Assembly: GCF_003667505.1 (NCBI RefSeq)
Contig: NZ_RCVJ01000058.1
Span: 1 to 37,267, forward strand
Length of the DNA: 37,267 bases
DNA from: Micromonospora sp. BL4
Lineage (GTDB): Bacteria > Actinomycetota > Actinomycetes > Mycobacteriales > Micromonosporaceae
Direction of reading: 5' to 3'
The position numbers were made by a program, and so were the translations under genes. Each line of letters opens with the position of its first letter. Within the stretch, counting starts at the first letter, position 1. This document shows positions 8,287-16,335 of the stretch, piece by piece. The notes beneath the pieces were generated by a model that ran no database searches, was not told the origin of the DNA, and saw only the letters and a program-made list of their open reading frames with translations.

Positions 8287-8320
8287 CGCCCGGCCGATCC
8301 ATGGCGGACCGGCCGGGCGT
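8286..8320. terminator. Bidirectional hairpin terminator
   Basis: ACGCCCGGCC (8286-8295) pairs with GGCCGGGCGT (8311-8320), extended by further pairing inside (GATCC/GGACC). It lies between two convergent genes. Confidence 0.8.
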
Positions 8321-8334
8321 TGTCGTGCACGGTC

Positions 8335-9993
8335 TCAGTACAGCGGGCCGCCACTCTGCGGCCCGGCGATGCGGAGGCCGTAGCGCTGGGGCCAGACGAC
8401 CTCGGTGCGCAGGGACAAACCACTCCACGTGCGGTCGAGCGGTTCGAGCCCGCCGGCGGCACCGTGGAACGGAATGACGACCCCGGACGGATATCCGGCA
8501 AGGTCGCCGCCAACCTCTTCCCCGGTCGACGCCACGACGGCGTCGAGCCCGCCCCTGCCGTTGAGGTTCAACAGGGCGACGGAGGCGCCGAACAGGTCCC
8601 CCCTCTCGGACCCGCCCGGAACGGTCGGGTGGTTCTGGTCGAACCCCTGGGCGCCGCTCCCCGTCAAGCCGGCGGCGGAGCCCTTGAGCAGGGCGACGCC
8701 ACCGGCGTCGGCCAGCGAGCCGATGGCCTCGCCGGGGATGCCGACCAGCACGTCCGCTCTGCCGTCGCCGGTCACGTCACCGGTCGCCAGCGCACCACCG
8801 AAGCGGTCGTCGGACTCGGGGTCTCCCGGTACGCCGGCCGTACGCTGCGTGATGATCTGTACCGCACTGCTGGACAGGCCGCCGGAGCGGCCGGCGAAGG
8901 CCGCGACGAGGCCGCCGTTGATGTGCGGGGTCTGCGCGCCGGGCGCCCCGGCGATCACCTCGCCCAGCCCGTCACCGTTCACGTCGCCGACCGCGAGCGT
9001 GTCACCCAGGTACCACGCGATGGTGCCGGTCCCATCGTTCGGCTCCACCGCCGCACCCGAGACCGCGGTGGCGCCGGTCGACGACACACCACTCGCCGAG
9101 CCCCACATCAGGGTGACCATCCCGCTGCCGTTTGAGGTCACGCCGTCGTCCTCACGAGGAGCGCCGATGACCAGGTCGTTGTAACGGTTGTTGTCGACCT
9201 TTCCGATCGCGAGTGAGAAGCCGAACTGGTCGTTGGCCTCCGCCCCGCCGGGCACCGCAGCCAGGTCCTGGTGGAGGTGCTGCGCTCCGGTCGCCGTGAG
9301 GCCGGTCGGCCCGCCCAGCAGGACGGTGACCGCGCCCGCGCTCGCCTTGCTTCCGATCGCCTCCCCGAACGCGCCGACGGCGAGGTCCTCGCGGCCGTCC
9401 CCGTTGATGTCACCGGCCGCGAGGGCGGCACCGAACCGGTCGTAGCTCTCCGGGTTGTCCGGAACATTCGGCGAATCCTGGTTGAAGTGGACCGCCGAGT
9501 CGACGACCAGGCCGGTGCGGCTGCCCGGGATGACCCAGACCCCGCCGGCGTGGGTCCTGGTGCGGGCATCCTGCTCGTCACTGTCGCCGATCGCCAGGTC
9601 GTCGTAACGGTCGCCGTTGAAATCGCCCGCCACCAGGGCCAGACCGAAACAGCTGCAACCGCCGTCGGTTGGCAGGACGCCCATGAGGTAGTCGACCTGC
9701 GCGGCCGACGAGTAGCGCACGCTGACCACGCCGGTCGGGGTCTGGGGCAGGTTGTAGTTGAACGGGTCGCCGGTGGCCGCGATGTCGTCGACGCCGTCGC
9801 CGTCGAAGTCGGAGCGGCCGACGCCCGCGCCCCGTACCGGGGTGATCGTCCTCGGCAACGACACCCGGTGGTGCTGGAGAACGACGCCCTCGCGGGTGAT
9901 GGTCCGGACGCCTTGCGCAGCCTCCGCCGGGACACTGAGTGCCAGGCTGGCCAGCACGGTGGAGACAACTAAGATCGGTGCACTTCGCTGCAA
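8335..9993 (-). CDS. Secreted FG-GAP / integrin-alpha-like beta-propeller protein
   Basis: About 552 aa. I place the start at the TTG at 9993, which gives a proper signal peptide (QRSAPILVVSTVLASLALSVPAEAA); the frame stays open to 10167 without a better start. The mature protein has about seven FG-GAP repeats with calcium-loop motifs: DFDGDGVDD, DFNGDRYDD, DINGDGRED, KVDNNRYND, DVNGDGLGE, DVTGDGRAD and a degenerate last copy. Each is followed by VGAPGE-like or VIGAPRE-like strands. This predicts a seven-bladed, calcium-binding extracellular propeller. Such proteins are abundant in actinomycetes and mostly of unknown role, possibly adhesion or ligand binding. The last blade has lost its acidic loop. 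Confidence 0.88.
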   Translation of the reverse strand: MQRSAPILVVSTVLASLALSVPAEAAQGVRTITREGVVLQHHRVSLPRTITPVRGAGVGRSDFDGDGVDDIAATGDPFNYNLPQTPTGVVSVRYSSAAQVDYLMGVLPTDGGCSCFGLALVAGDFNGDRYDDLAIGDSDEQDARTRTHAGGVWVIPGSRTGLVVDSAVHFNQDSPNVPDNPESYDRFGAALAAGDINGDGREDLAVGAFGEAIGSKASAGAVTVLLGGPTGLTATGAQHLHQDLAAVPGGAEANDQFGFSLAIGKVDNNRYNDLVIGAPREDDGVTSNGSGMVTLMWGSASGVSSTGATAVSGAAVEPNDGTGTIAWYLGDTLAVGDVNGDGLGEVIAGAPGAQTPHINGGLVAAFAGRSGGLSSSAVQIITQRTAGVPGDPESDDRFGGALATGDVTGDGRADVLVGIPGEAIGSLADAGGVALLKGSAAGLTGSGAQGFDQNHPTVPGGSERGDLFGASVALLNLNGRGGLDAVVASTGEEVGGDLAGYPSGVVIPFHGAAGGLEPLDRTWSGLSLRTEVVWPQRYGLRIAGPQSGGPLY

Positions 9994-10205
9994 GGGAACC
10001 CCGCTTCCGTTAGGCGCCTGGACACAGTAGGCGGACGATTCGACTGCTGAAATAAGGCGAACGGGCAGGGCGGGCGACGACCGGGCATCCCCATCGACCA
10101 AACGGACTCCGGCGCTGGCGGCCGGGGAGTCTCGACGCCGCTCCAGAAATCCGGCGACCGGCAGCAACCTGAACGCCCCGGTTCCGTTGGGGACTGGGGG
10201 ATTCC

Positions 10206-10736
10206 ATGAAATTGCGACAATTTGCGTTTATTGCCGCGCTGCTGACGGCTGCCTCGATCGCCGGCAGCGGCGTGCCGCCACCGGGCCCGATACCGGACGG
10301 ACGGCCCGCCGGCAGCGTGGAGATCATCGACCTGAACGGTCTGCGCAACATCGAGTTCGGTGACACCGAGGACGAGCTGACCCGCCGGGGCATCCTGCGT
10401 ACCGACCTGGATGCCTGCGGGCCGATGCTCGCCGGCCACGACACGGTCAGCCCGGTCTTCGCCGAGGACCGACTGGTGCTGCTCTGGGTCGGTGAGCCGA
10501 TGCGGACACCGGAGGGCATCACGGCGGGCTCACCCGTCGACCAGGTCTGGTCCCGCTATCCGTCGGTCACCCGACTGCGTGCTCCACAGGGGACGTACCG
10601 GCTCGACGGGCTGCTCGCCCACCACGGCGACCGCGCGTACCTCTTCCTGCACGACGGACGCACGGTCCGAAAGACCATCGCCGGGTACGCCGACTGGGCC
10701 CGCCGCCTGTTCGACGAGGGCGCCGGACCCTGCTGA
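10206..10736 (+). CDS. Exported small protein, unknown function
   Basis: 176 aa from an ATG that directly follows a G/C-rich spacer divergent from the FG-GAP gene. An N-terminal signal (KLRQFAFIAALLTAASIAGSG) is followed by a Pro-rich linker. The folded part has repeated phrases of the type IEFGDTEDELTRRGIL, PEGITAGSPVDQVWSRYPSVTRL and GRTVRKTIAGY. The pattern G-x-(S/T)-x-x-(E/Q)-(L/V) recalls the short repeats of secreted actinomycete proteins that bind ligands at the envelope. Two cysteines are present. A hairpin terminator follows. Confidence 0.85.
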   Translation: MKLRQFAFIAALLTAASIAGSGVPPPGPIPDGRPAGSVEIIDLNGLRNIEFGDTEDELTRRGILRTDLDACGPMLAGHDTVSPVFAEDRLVLLWVGEPMRTPEGITAGSPVDQVWSRYPSVTRLRAPQGTYRLDGLLAHHGDRAYLFLHDGRTVRKTIAGYADWARRLFDEGAGPC

Positions 10737-10747
10737 TTCCGAGCGCC

Positions 10748-10780
10748 GAGCGGGCCGGTCCACGTCGGACCGACCCGCTC
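10748..10780. terminator. Hairpin terminator
   Basis: GAGCGGG and CCCGCTC at the ends, plus GGTCC/GGACC inside, form an interrupted stem between two convergent genes. Confidence 0.75.
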
Positions 10781-10797
10781 GACGCGCCAAAGCACCG

Positions 10798-12432
10798 TCA
10801 GCCGCGGAACGTTCGCCAGAAGTCGTACGAGTGGGCCTCGGCGAAATCCCTCGTGCCCGACCCGCCGTCACCGGCCAGCACCCGCACGTACGGCGACCCG
10901 CCGCGCAGTCGGGGCCAGTCCGCCCGGCCCGCCCGCGCGAAGTCACTCCACACCCGGACCATCTCGTCGGACAGCCGCCGCTGCGTCGGCGTGAGCGCCT
11001 CGGCGTAGTCGACCGCGAACAGGTAGGGCAGCTCCGCGCAGTGGTACGCGCCGGTGGGGAACGTCGACTCGGGCCCGTCGGTGAAGAACGGCGCGTCGTC
11101 GTCGGCGAACTCGTAGGCGTACGTCGGCACCCGCCGGGCGAACTCCAGCGCGGCGGAGTAGATCGGCTCGGCGTAGTCGTGGTCGGTCAGCACGGCGGCC
11201 AACGTCTCGCTGGCGGAGTACGCGTCGTCGCGCGGATAACGGGCCAGCACCTCCTCCGCCCGGTCACCGAAGGCGGCCCGCACCTGCTCGCGGTACTGCT
11301 CGTCGGTGAGCGGGCACGATTCGGGCTGCTGGTCCGGCTCCGGCGGGGTCGGGCAGTTCATCCCACTGCGTTCCATCCCCCACACCAGGAGCCGGGACTC
11401 GTCCCGGTTCATCCCGGTCAACACCGGCACCGGATGCAGTCGCCCGGCGGCCAGCGCCTCCGCCGGGTCCACCGGCAGCGTGCGGCCGTCGACGACCGGG
11501 CCGAGGTCGACACCGGCACCCGGATAGCCGGCCGCCTCGATCAACCGGGCGGGGTCCCGCCCCCGCAGGCAGGCGGCGACCGTACGGGGATCGGCGCAGC
11601 CGACCGTCCGGGCGAACTCGTCGGCCGCCACGGTCGCCGCCGCCCGGGTCTGCACCGGGTTGGCGCACGAGTTGCTCTGCAAGATCGCCCGGTGGAACAG
11701 GCCGGCGGAGGCCGGCGCGGCCAACTGCGCGCAGACACTTGTCGCTCCGGCCGACTGACCGAACAGGGTCACGTTGCCGGGGTCCCCGCCGAAGGCCGCC
11801 GCGTTGCGTGACACCCACCGCAGTGCCGCCTGCTGATCCTGGAGGCCGTAGTTGCCGACCGACCGGCCCCCGTCGGCGAGCGCCGGATGCGCCAGGAAGC
11901 CGAGCGCACCGAGCCGATAGTTGACCGTGACGACGATGACGTCACCGCCGGCGGCCAGCCGCTGCCCGCCGTACACGTCTCCCCTGCCGAACCGGAAGTC
12001 GCCGCCGTGCAGCCACACCAGCACCGGGCGCGGCGTCCGTGCGGAGGTGCGCGGCGTGGTGACGTTGAGGTAGAGGCAGTCCTCGGACTCCGAGGGATCG
12101 TCCATCGGCAGCCCCTGGAGTTGGGCGCACGCGTCCCCGGGCCGGGTCGCGTCGCGGACGCCGGTCCAGGTTGGAGCCGGCAGCGGCGGGGCCCACCGCA
12201 GCGCCCCCAGCGGCGGTCGGGCGTACGGGATGCCCTGGAAGGAACGGTGGTCCGCCGCTACGGTCCCGCGCACCGCGCCCAGGTCGGTCCGGACGACGGC
12301 CGCACTCCGGCCGGTGGCAGCCGAGGCGCCCGGGCCGACGGCCACCGCCGACGCCAGCAGCGCGACGGCACCCAGCGCGGCGACCCACCGGGACCGGGCC
12401 CGGCGGGCGGGCCGGATCGGAATGCTAGTCAT
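10798..12432 (-). CDS. Secreted type B carboxylesterase
   Basis: 544 aa. The ATG at 12432 has GGAGGAAACC immediately upstream. A signal peptide with basic N-region and AVALLASAVAVG core ends near ASA-A at residue 39. This is an alpha/beta hydrolase of the carboxylesterase family: FQGIPYARPPLGALR, DCLYLNV, VWLHGGDF (oxyanion hole), and the nucleophile Ser227 in FGQSAGATS. The catalytic Glu is in MNRDESRLL (about residue 345) and His is in GAYHCAELPYLF (about 463). It hydrolyses carboxylic esters outside the cell; natural substrate unknown. It is divergent from the GntR/TetR regulator at 12618, which probably controls it. Confidence 0.95.
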   Translation of the reverse strand: MTSIPIRPARRARSRWVAALGAVALLASAVAVGPGASAATGRSAAVVRTDLGAVRGTVAADHRSFQGIPYARPPLGALRWAPPLPAPTWTGVRDATRPGDACAQLQGLPMDDPSESEDCLYLNVTTPRTSARTPRPVLVWLHGGDFRFGRGDVYGGQRLAAGGDVIVVTVNYRLGALGFLAHPALADGGRSVGNYGLQDQQAALRWVSRNAAAFGGDPGNVTLFGQSAGATSVCAQLAAPASAGLFHRAILQSNSCANPVQTRAAATVAADEFARTVGCADPRTVAACLRGRDPARLIEAAGYPGAGVDLGPVVDGRTLPVDPAEALAAGRLHPVPVLTGMNRDESRLLVWGMERSGMNCPTPPEPDQQPESCPLTDEQYREQVRAAFGDRAEEVLARYPRDDAYSASETLAAVLTDHDYAEPIYSAALEFARRVPTYAYEFADDDAPFFTDGPESTFPTGAYHCAELPYLFAVDYAEALTPTQRRLSDEMVRVWSDFARAGRADWPRLRGGSPYVRVLAGDGGSGTRDFAEAHSYDFWRTFRG

Positions 12433-12517
12433 GGTTTCCTCCGTTCGTCGGTAGCCGGTACGGCGTACGCACCGTGCTGCGGCGAGCATGCCGACCTGGC
12501 CACCAGTCGGCCAGGGA

Positions 12518-12583
12518 GCTCTAGTACGCCGACCGTCAGCACCGGCGAACACCGACGGGCCGACGGCCGGCGCTCTAGTGCGC
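12518..12583. promoter_or_regulatory. Candidate operator region with two GCTCTAGTRCGC copies
   Basis: The 12-mer GCTCTAGT(A/G)CGC occurs at 12518-12529 and 12572-12583 in the same orientation, 54 bp apart. Both lie in the 185-bp spacer between the divergent esterase and regulator genes. CTAG is rare in high-GC actinomycete DNA, so two copies in near-identical context suggest protein-binding sites, most likely for the adjacent regulator. Confidence 0.5.
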
Positions 12584-12617
12584 TACGGTCACACCCCCGA
12601 CCGGCGGGAGGCCGACC

Positions 12618-13553
12618 GTGACGCAGATCGACGAGTCGACACCCCCGTATCTGCGCATCGTCGGGGAGCTGCGGCGGCGCATCGCGGAGGGCGAGTTGGG
12701 CCCCGGCGACCGGTTGCCGTCCACCCGGCAGATCGTCCGGGAGTGGGGGGTCGCGATGGCGACCGCCAGCCGGGCCCTCAGCGTGCTCCGTCAGGAGGAC
12801 CTGGTCCGGGCGTTGCCCGGTGTGGGCATGGTGGTGACCGGCCCGGAGTCGACGTCGACCGTGCGGGGCGCCCGGGTCGACGCCCGGCGGGGGCCCGGCG
12901 GAGGGGTGACCCGCGACCAGGTGGTGCGGACCGCCACCGGGATCGCCGACTCCGAGGGGTTGGCGGCGCTGAGCATGCGGCGCATCGCGACCGAGCTGGA
13001 CGTGCCGACCATGTCGCTGTACCGGCAGGTCCGCGGCAAGGAGCAGCTCCTGTTGCTGATGGCGGACGCGGCCTTCGCCGTCCATCGCCTGCCGCAGACC
13101 TTCCCGCCCGGGTGGCGAGCCCAACTGGAGCTGCTCTGCCGGCTCCAGTGGTCGATCTATAGGCGGCATCCCTGGCTGGCCCAGGTCATCTCGCTGACCC
13201 GCCCACTCATGGCGCCGCACGCCGTCGCGCACACCGAATGGGCCCTGCGCGCCCTGGCCGGTCACGGCCTGGACCAGCACACCCAGCTCCACCTGGTGGC
13301 CGAGCTGGCCAACCACGTACGCGGAACGGCGGTCAACCTTCAACAGGGGGCCGAGGCGGAACAGGACACCGGCCTGACCGACGACGAGTGGATGGTGGCT
13401 CAGGCCGAGGTATTGGCCGGGCTGCTGGCCGCAGGCGAATTTCCGCACCTGGCCCGGCTCGCCCGGTCGGAGATCGACCTCAACGCCGACAGCCTGTTCG
13501 AGTTCGGCCTGCAACGGCTCCTCGACGGGGTGGCGGTGCTGCTCCGAGGGTGA
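12618..13553 (+). CDS. Double-HTH regulator: GntR N-terminal plus TetR-type domain
   Basis: 311 aa from GTG with GGGAGG about eight bases upstream. Residues about 8-75 form a GntR winged helix (YLRIVGELRRRIAEGELG, PGDRLPSTRQIVREWGV). After a Gly/Arg-rich linker a TetR helix-turn-helix follows at about 98-145 (GLAALSMRRIATELDVPTMS, LYRQVRGKEQLL) and then an all-helical TetR C-terminal ligand domain. This GntR-TetR fusion is a recognised but poorly studied actinobacterial architecture that allows two DNA contacts per subunit. Divergent placement suggests control of the esterase and of itself. Confidence 0.92.
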   Translation: MTQIDESTPPYLRIVGELRRRIAEGELGPGDRLPSTRQIVREWGVAMATASRALSVLRQEDLVRALPGVGMVVTGPESTSTVRGARVDARRGPGGGVTRDQVVRTATGIADSEGLAALSMRRIATELDVPTMSLYRQVRGKEQLLLLMADAAFAVHRLPQTFPPGWRAQLELLCRLQWSIYRRHPWLAQVISLTRPLMAPHAVAHTEWALRALAGHGLDQHTQLHLVAELANHVRGTAVNLQQGAEAEQDTGLTDDEWMVAQAEVLAGLLAAGEFPHLARLARSEIDLNADSLFEFGLQRLLDGVAVLLRG

Positions 13554-13569
13554 GCGCCGGTCGCCGGGC

Positions 13570-14193
13570 TCAGGTGGCGCGCTCGGGTAGCCGCGCCCCG
13601 GACGCGGCCGCGAAACCGGCGAGCGCGATCTCGGCCGCCTGCTGCAGGTCCTCCCGGCTGACTCCGGCGGCGGCGTGCACCGCCTGACCTTCGGTGACGA
13701 TCATGACGAAGCGGGCGAGCGCGACCGGGTCGGCGTCGGCGGGTAGGTCGCCTTCGGCGACGGCGCCGGCGAACCGTTCGGCGAGGGCGTGTTCACCGGC
13801 CAGGCGGCTGGCGGCGAGAAACCCGGCGACCGGCGCGTTCTCGTCGGAGCAGGCTGTGCCGCCCTGGATCGACAGGCAGCCGGCCGGACGGTCGGGCCGG
13901 GTCACGGCGAGCACGTTCTCCCGGAGCAGGGTGGCGACGACCTGGTACGCGGTGGGTTGGGCGATCGCGTTCCGCGCGTACCCCATGTCCTGTTCGGCGT
14001 AGCGGGCCACGACCTTGCGGAACAGCTCCTCCTTGCCGCCGTAGGCGGCGTAGAGGCTGGGTTTGTTGATGCCCATGGCGGCGGTGAGGTCGCTCACCGA
14101 CGCGCCCTCGTAGCCCTGGCGCCAGAACACCTCGACCGCGCGCTCCAGCGCCGCCTCGGCGTCGAAACCCCGTGGTCGTCCCCTCTGCGGCAC
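13570..14193 (-). CDS. TetR/AcrR family repressor
   Basis: 207 aa. The GTG at 14193 is the likely start, with GGAGGTGG ten bases upstream; the protein then begins VPQRGRPRGFDAEAAL, a classic TetR start. The helix-turn-helix covers about residues 28-55 (GASVSDLTAAMGINKPSLYAAYGGKEELF). The C-terminal domain has GCLSIQGGTACS, typical of the TetR_C_16/YxaF-like group with ligand-facing cysteines. It is divergent from the LLM oxidoreductase and SDR genes, and two palindromic GTACCG-type sites lie in between, so it probably represses them and itself. It ends 16 bp from the convergent GntR/TetR gene. Confidence 0.94.
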   Translation of the reverse strand: MPQRGRPRGFDAEAALERAVEVFWRQGYEGASVSDLTAAMGINKPSLYAAYGGKEELFRKVVARYAEQDMGYARNAIAQPTAYQVVATLLRENVLAVTRPDRPAGCLSIQGGTACSDENAPVAGFLAASRLAGEHALAERFAGAVAEGDLPADADPVALARFVMIVTEGQAVHAAAGVSREDLQQAAEIALAGFAAASGARLPERAT

Positions 14194-14233
14194 GGCTGCA
14201 CCACCTCCCGCCAGCCATGTTACCCGCGGCGCA

Positions 14234-14301
14234 ACCGATCGGTACAGAAATTTGCGGACCGGGCCGACGGTTGCTACGGTCAGATACGTACCGCTCGGTA
14301 C
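14234..14301. promoter_or_regulatory. Two TetR operator candidates (ACCGATCGGT and GTACCGCTCGGTAC)
   Basis: ACCGATCGGT (14234-14243) and GTACCGCTCGGTAC (14288-14301) are both perfect or near-perfect palindromes sharing the frame ACCGNTCGGTACAGAA. They sit in the 127-bp divergent spacer, one close to each gene; the second is about 20 bp before the LLM gene start. This is the usual layout for autoregulated TetR repression of a divergent operon. Confidence 0.7.
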
Positions 14302-14320
14302 AGAATTCTTGGAGGATGGT

Positions 14321-15238
14321 GTGACGACTCGACTGAACCCCTCGCTGCCTGCGGTCGGGCTCTGGAGCATGGAGCTGCGTGGCGCCGCGAACCCGGCCGT
14401 CCGGGATGCGGCGACCGAACTCGACGAGCGGGGCTTCCGGGCGCTGTGGGTGCCCGGTCTCGACGGCGTCGGGGCCGTCGACGACGTCGCACACCTGCTG
14501 GCGGCCGCACCGCACGCCACGGTCGCACTGGGCGTGCTGGCGATCTGGGGCCAGGACCCGGTGGCTCTCGGTGACCGGCTGGCCGCGCTGGACGCCGCAC
14601 ACGGGCCCCGGACGATCTTCGGCTTCGGGGTGAGCAACGCCCACTCCGCCGCCCAGGCTGGCCAGGACTACGGCCGGCCGGTGGAGACGATGGGCCGCTG
14701 GCTGGACGCGCTGGACGCCGCGCCCCGGCCGGTTCCCGCCGGGCGCCGCATCCTCGGCGCGCTCGGTCCGAAGATGGCGGACCTCGCTGCCGACCGGACG
14801 GCCGGATGGCACCCGTTTCTCGTGACCCCCGACTACACGGTGACGCAGCGGAACCGTGTCGGCGCGCGGCCGTTGGTCGCACCGCACCTGGCTGTCGTCC
14901 TCGAAGAGGACCCGCAGCGGGCCCGCGCCGCCGCTCGGGCGGGGATCGGCATGTTCATCGGCTTTCCGACGTACCGGGCCAATCTGGCCCGCCTGGGGTT
15001 CACCGAAGACGACCTGGTCCCCGGCGGCAGCGACCGCCTGATCGACGCCGTGGTCGCCTGGGGTGACCTGGACGCGGTGGCCACGCGCATTCGGGAGCAC
15101 CTGGACGCGGGCGCGGACCACGTCGCCCTCCACGTGCTGCGCCCCGACGATCCGGATCGGACGGCGCTGCCCCTCGCGCAGTGGCGCGACCTGGCGAACC
15201 TCCTGCCGAGCTTCGCCGCCACCCCGACAACTCACTGA
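14321..15238 (+). CDS. LLM-class F420-dependent oxidoreductase (TIGR03620-like)
   Basis: 305 aa from the GTG at 14321, with GGAGG six bases before. The luciferase-like TIM barrel shows VGLWSMEL near the start, then ERGFRALWVPG, LLAAAPHATVALGVLAIW and FGFGVSNAHS, and RILGALGPKMADLAADRTAGWHPFLVTP, which matches the F420-binding LLM group. It likely transfers hydride to or from an unknown substrate. It forms an operon with the SDR 58 bp downstream and is probably repressed by the divergent TetR protein. The pairing suggests a small redox pathway for a carbonyl or alcohol compound (inference). Confidence 0.92.
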   Translation: MTTRLNPSLPAVGLWSMELRGAANPAVRDAATELDERGFRALWVPGLDGVGAVDDVAHLLAAAPHATVALGVLAIWGQDPVALGDRLAALDAAHGPRTIFGFGVSNAHSAAQAGQDYGRPVETMGRWLDALDAAPRPVPAGRRILGALGPKMADLAADRTAGWHPFLVTPDYTVTQRNRVGARPLVAPHLAVVLEEDPQRARAAARAGIGMFIGFPTYRANLARLGFTEDDLVPGGSDRLIDAVVAWGDLDAVATRIREHLDAGADHVALHVLRPDDPDRTALPLAQWRDLANLLPSFAATPTTH

Positions 15239-15296
15239 CCACCGGCCGGCACGACAGCCGGCCGGACATCCGCACCGCAACCTGAGGAGATCCATC

Positions 15297-16046
15297 GTGG
15301 GACAGCTCGACGGCAAGACCGCCCTCGTCACCGGGGGCACCACCGGCATCGGCCTGGCCGCCGCCCGCCGCTTCGCCGCCGAAGGCGCGTACGTCTTCGT
15401 CACCGGCCGGCGCAAGGGCCCGCTGGACGAGGCGGTGACCAGCATCGGCGCCAACGCCACCGGCATCGCCGGCGACGTCAGCAACCAGGACGACCTGGAC
15501 CGGGTGATGCGGGCGATCCAGGCTCGGGGCGCGGGGCTGGACGTGGTGTTCGCCAACGCCGGAGGCGGAGAGTTCCTTCCGCTGGGCTCGATCACGGTCG
15601 AGCACGTCACGAACACCTTCGACACCAACGTCTACGGCACCATCTTCACGGTGCAGAAGGCCCTGCCCCTGCTCAACGACGGAGCCTCGGTGGTGTTGTC
15701 CGGCTCGACGGCCGCAGTCAACGGCACTCCGGCGTTCAGCGTCTACGCCGCTTCCAAGGCCGCCATCCGTTCGTTCGGCCGCACCTGGGCCGCCGAGTTG
15801 ATGGACCGGCACATCCGGGTCAACACCCTGGTTCCCGGCTCGACCGAGACCCCCGGACTCGCGGGCCTGGCGCCCAGCCCGGAGGAGGCACCCGGCCTGC
15901 TGGAGGCCATCGCCTCGGGCGTGCCCATGCGCCGGGTGGCCCACCCGGACGAGATCGCCAACGCCGCGCTCTTCCTCGCCTCCGACCAGAGCAGTTTCAT
16001 GACCGGCGGCGAACTCTTCGTGGATGGCGGCGAGCAGCAGCTCTAA
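15297..16046 (+). CDS. Short-chain dehydrogenase/reductase (classical SDR)
   Basis: 249 aa from GTG with CTGAGGAG about ten bases upstream. The cofactor motif TGGTTGIG is at residues 12-19, and VTGRR near 40 favours NADP. The NAG motif appears as FANAGG. The catalytic triad is Ser in VVLSGST (about 137), Tyr150 and Lys154 in VYAASKAA. Length and motifs fit the FabG-like classical SDR family. Substrate unknown. It is co-transcribed with the LLM oxidoreductase and followed by a strong hairpin. Confidence 0.95.
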   Translation: MGQLDGKTALVTGGTTGIGLAAARRFAAEGAYVFVTGRRKGPLDEAVTSIGANATGIAGDVSNQDDLDRVMRAIQARGAGLDVVFANAGGGEFLPLGSITVEHVTNTFDTNVYGTIFTVQKALPLLNDGASVVLSGSTAAVNGTPAFSVYAASKAAIRSFGRTWAAELMDRHIRVNTLVPGSTETPGLAGLAPSPEEAPGLLEAIASGVPMRRVAHPDEIANAALFLASDQSSFMTGGELFVDGGEQQL

Positions 16047-16050
16047 TGCG

Positions 16051-16088
16051 AAACGCCCGGCCGATCCTCGCGGATCGACCGGGCGTTT
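16051..16088. terminator. Hairpin terminator, near-copy of the one at 22008-22045
   Basis: AAACGCCCGG and CCGGGCGTTT form the ends of a 38-nt hairpin with a CGATCC/GGATCG interior. It serves the SDR gene on the plus strand. It differs from the hairpin beside the intact tRNA-Ser(CGA) at only two positions, so before insertion this was probably the tRNA's own terminator. Confidence 0.85.
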
Positions 16089-16099
16089 CTGCATTTCAG

Positions 16100-16156
16100 G
16101 AGCGGTGGCGGAGGGATTTGAACCCTCGGAGGGCGTTAACCCTCACACGCTTTCGA
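16100..16156. repeat. Left attachment site (displaced 3' half of tRNA-Ser)
   Basis: These 57 bp are identical to 22056-22112, in the same orientation. They correspond to the tRNA acceptor 3' strand, T-arm, variable arm and 3' side of the anticodon stem up to the anticodon (TTTCGA). The identity stops exactly at the anticodon loop, a favoured crossover site of tyrosine integrases. The rest of a tRNA is absent, so this is a fragment and not a gene. Confidence 0.92.
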
Positions 16157-16253
16157 CGTCTGCGATCATGCGTCCGAGAGGGTCCGGTAGGGACCCCGAA
16201 CAGGCATGACAGCCGTCAATGAGCGGCTGCATGCACCCCCGGACGGCGGCGAA

Positions 16254-16272
16254 CGAGACCACAACTCAGACC
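16254..16272 (+). repeat. Arm-like direct repeat, left copy
   Basis: CGAGACCACAACTCAGACC matches 21981-21999 at 18 of 19 bases, in the same orientation. One copy lies just inside each end of the element, where integrase arm-type sites of attP would be expected. Confidence 0.5.
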
Positions 16273-16335
16273 GCCTCTGCCGCTCCGGCGCCTCGCCGCC
16301 CCACGGACGTCGGCCCCTTGTCCTATCGTGCGGCC

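Noticed and set aside
16101..16160. Second tRNA-Ser gene
   Set aside because: Only the 3' half is present; the 5' half and D-arm are absent, so it is an attachment-site fragment.
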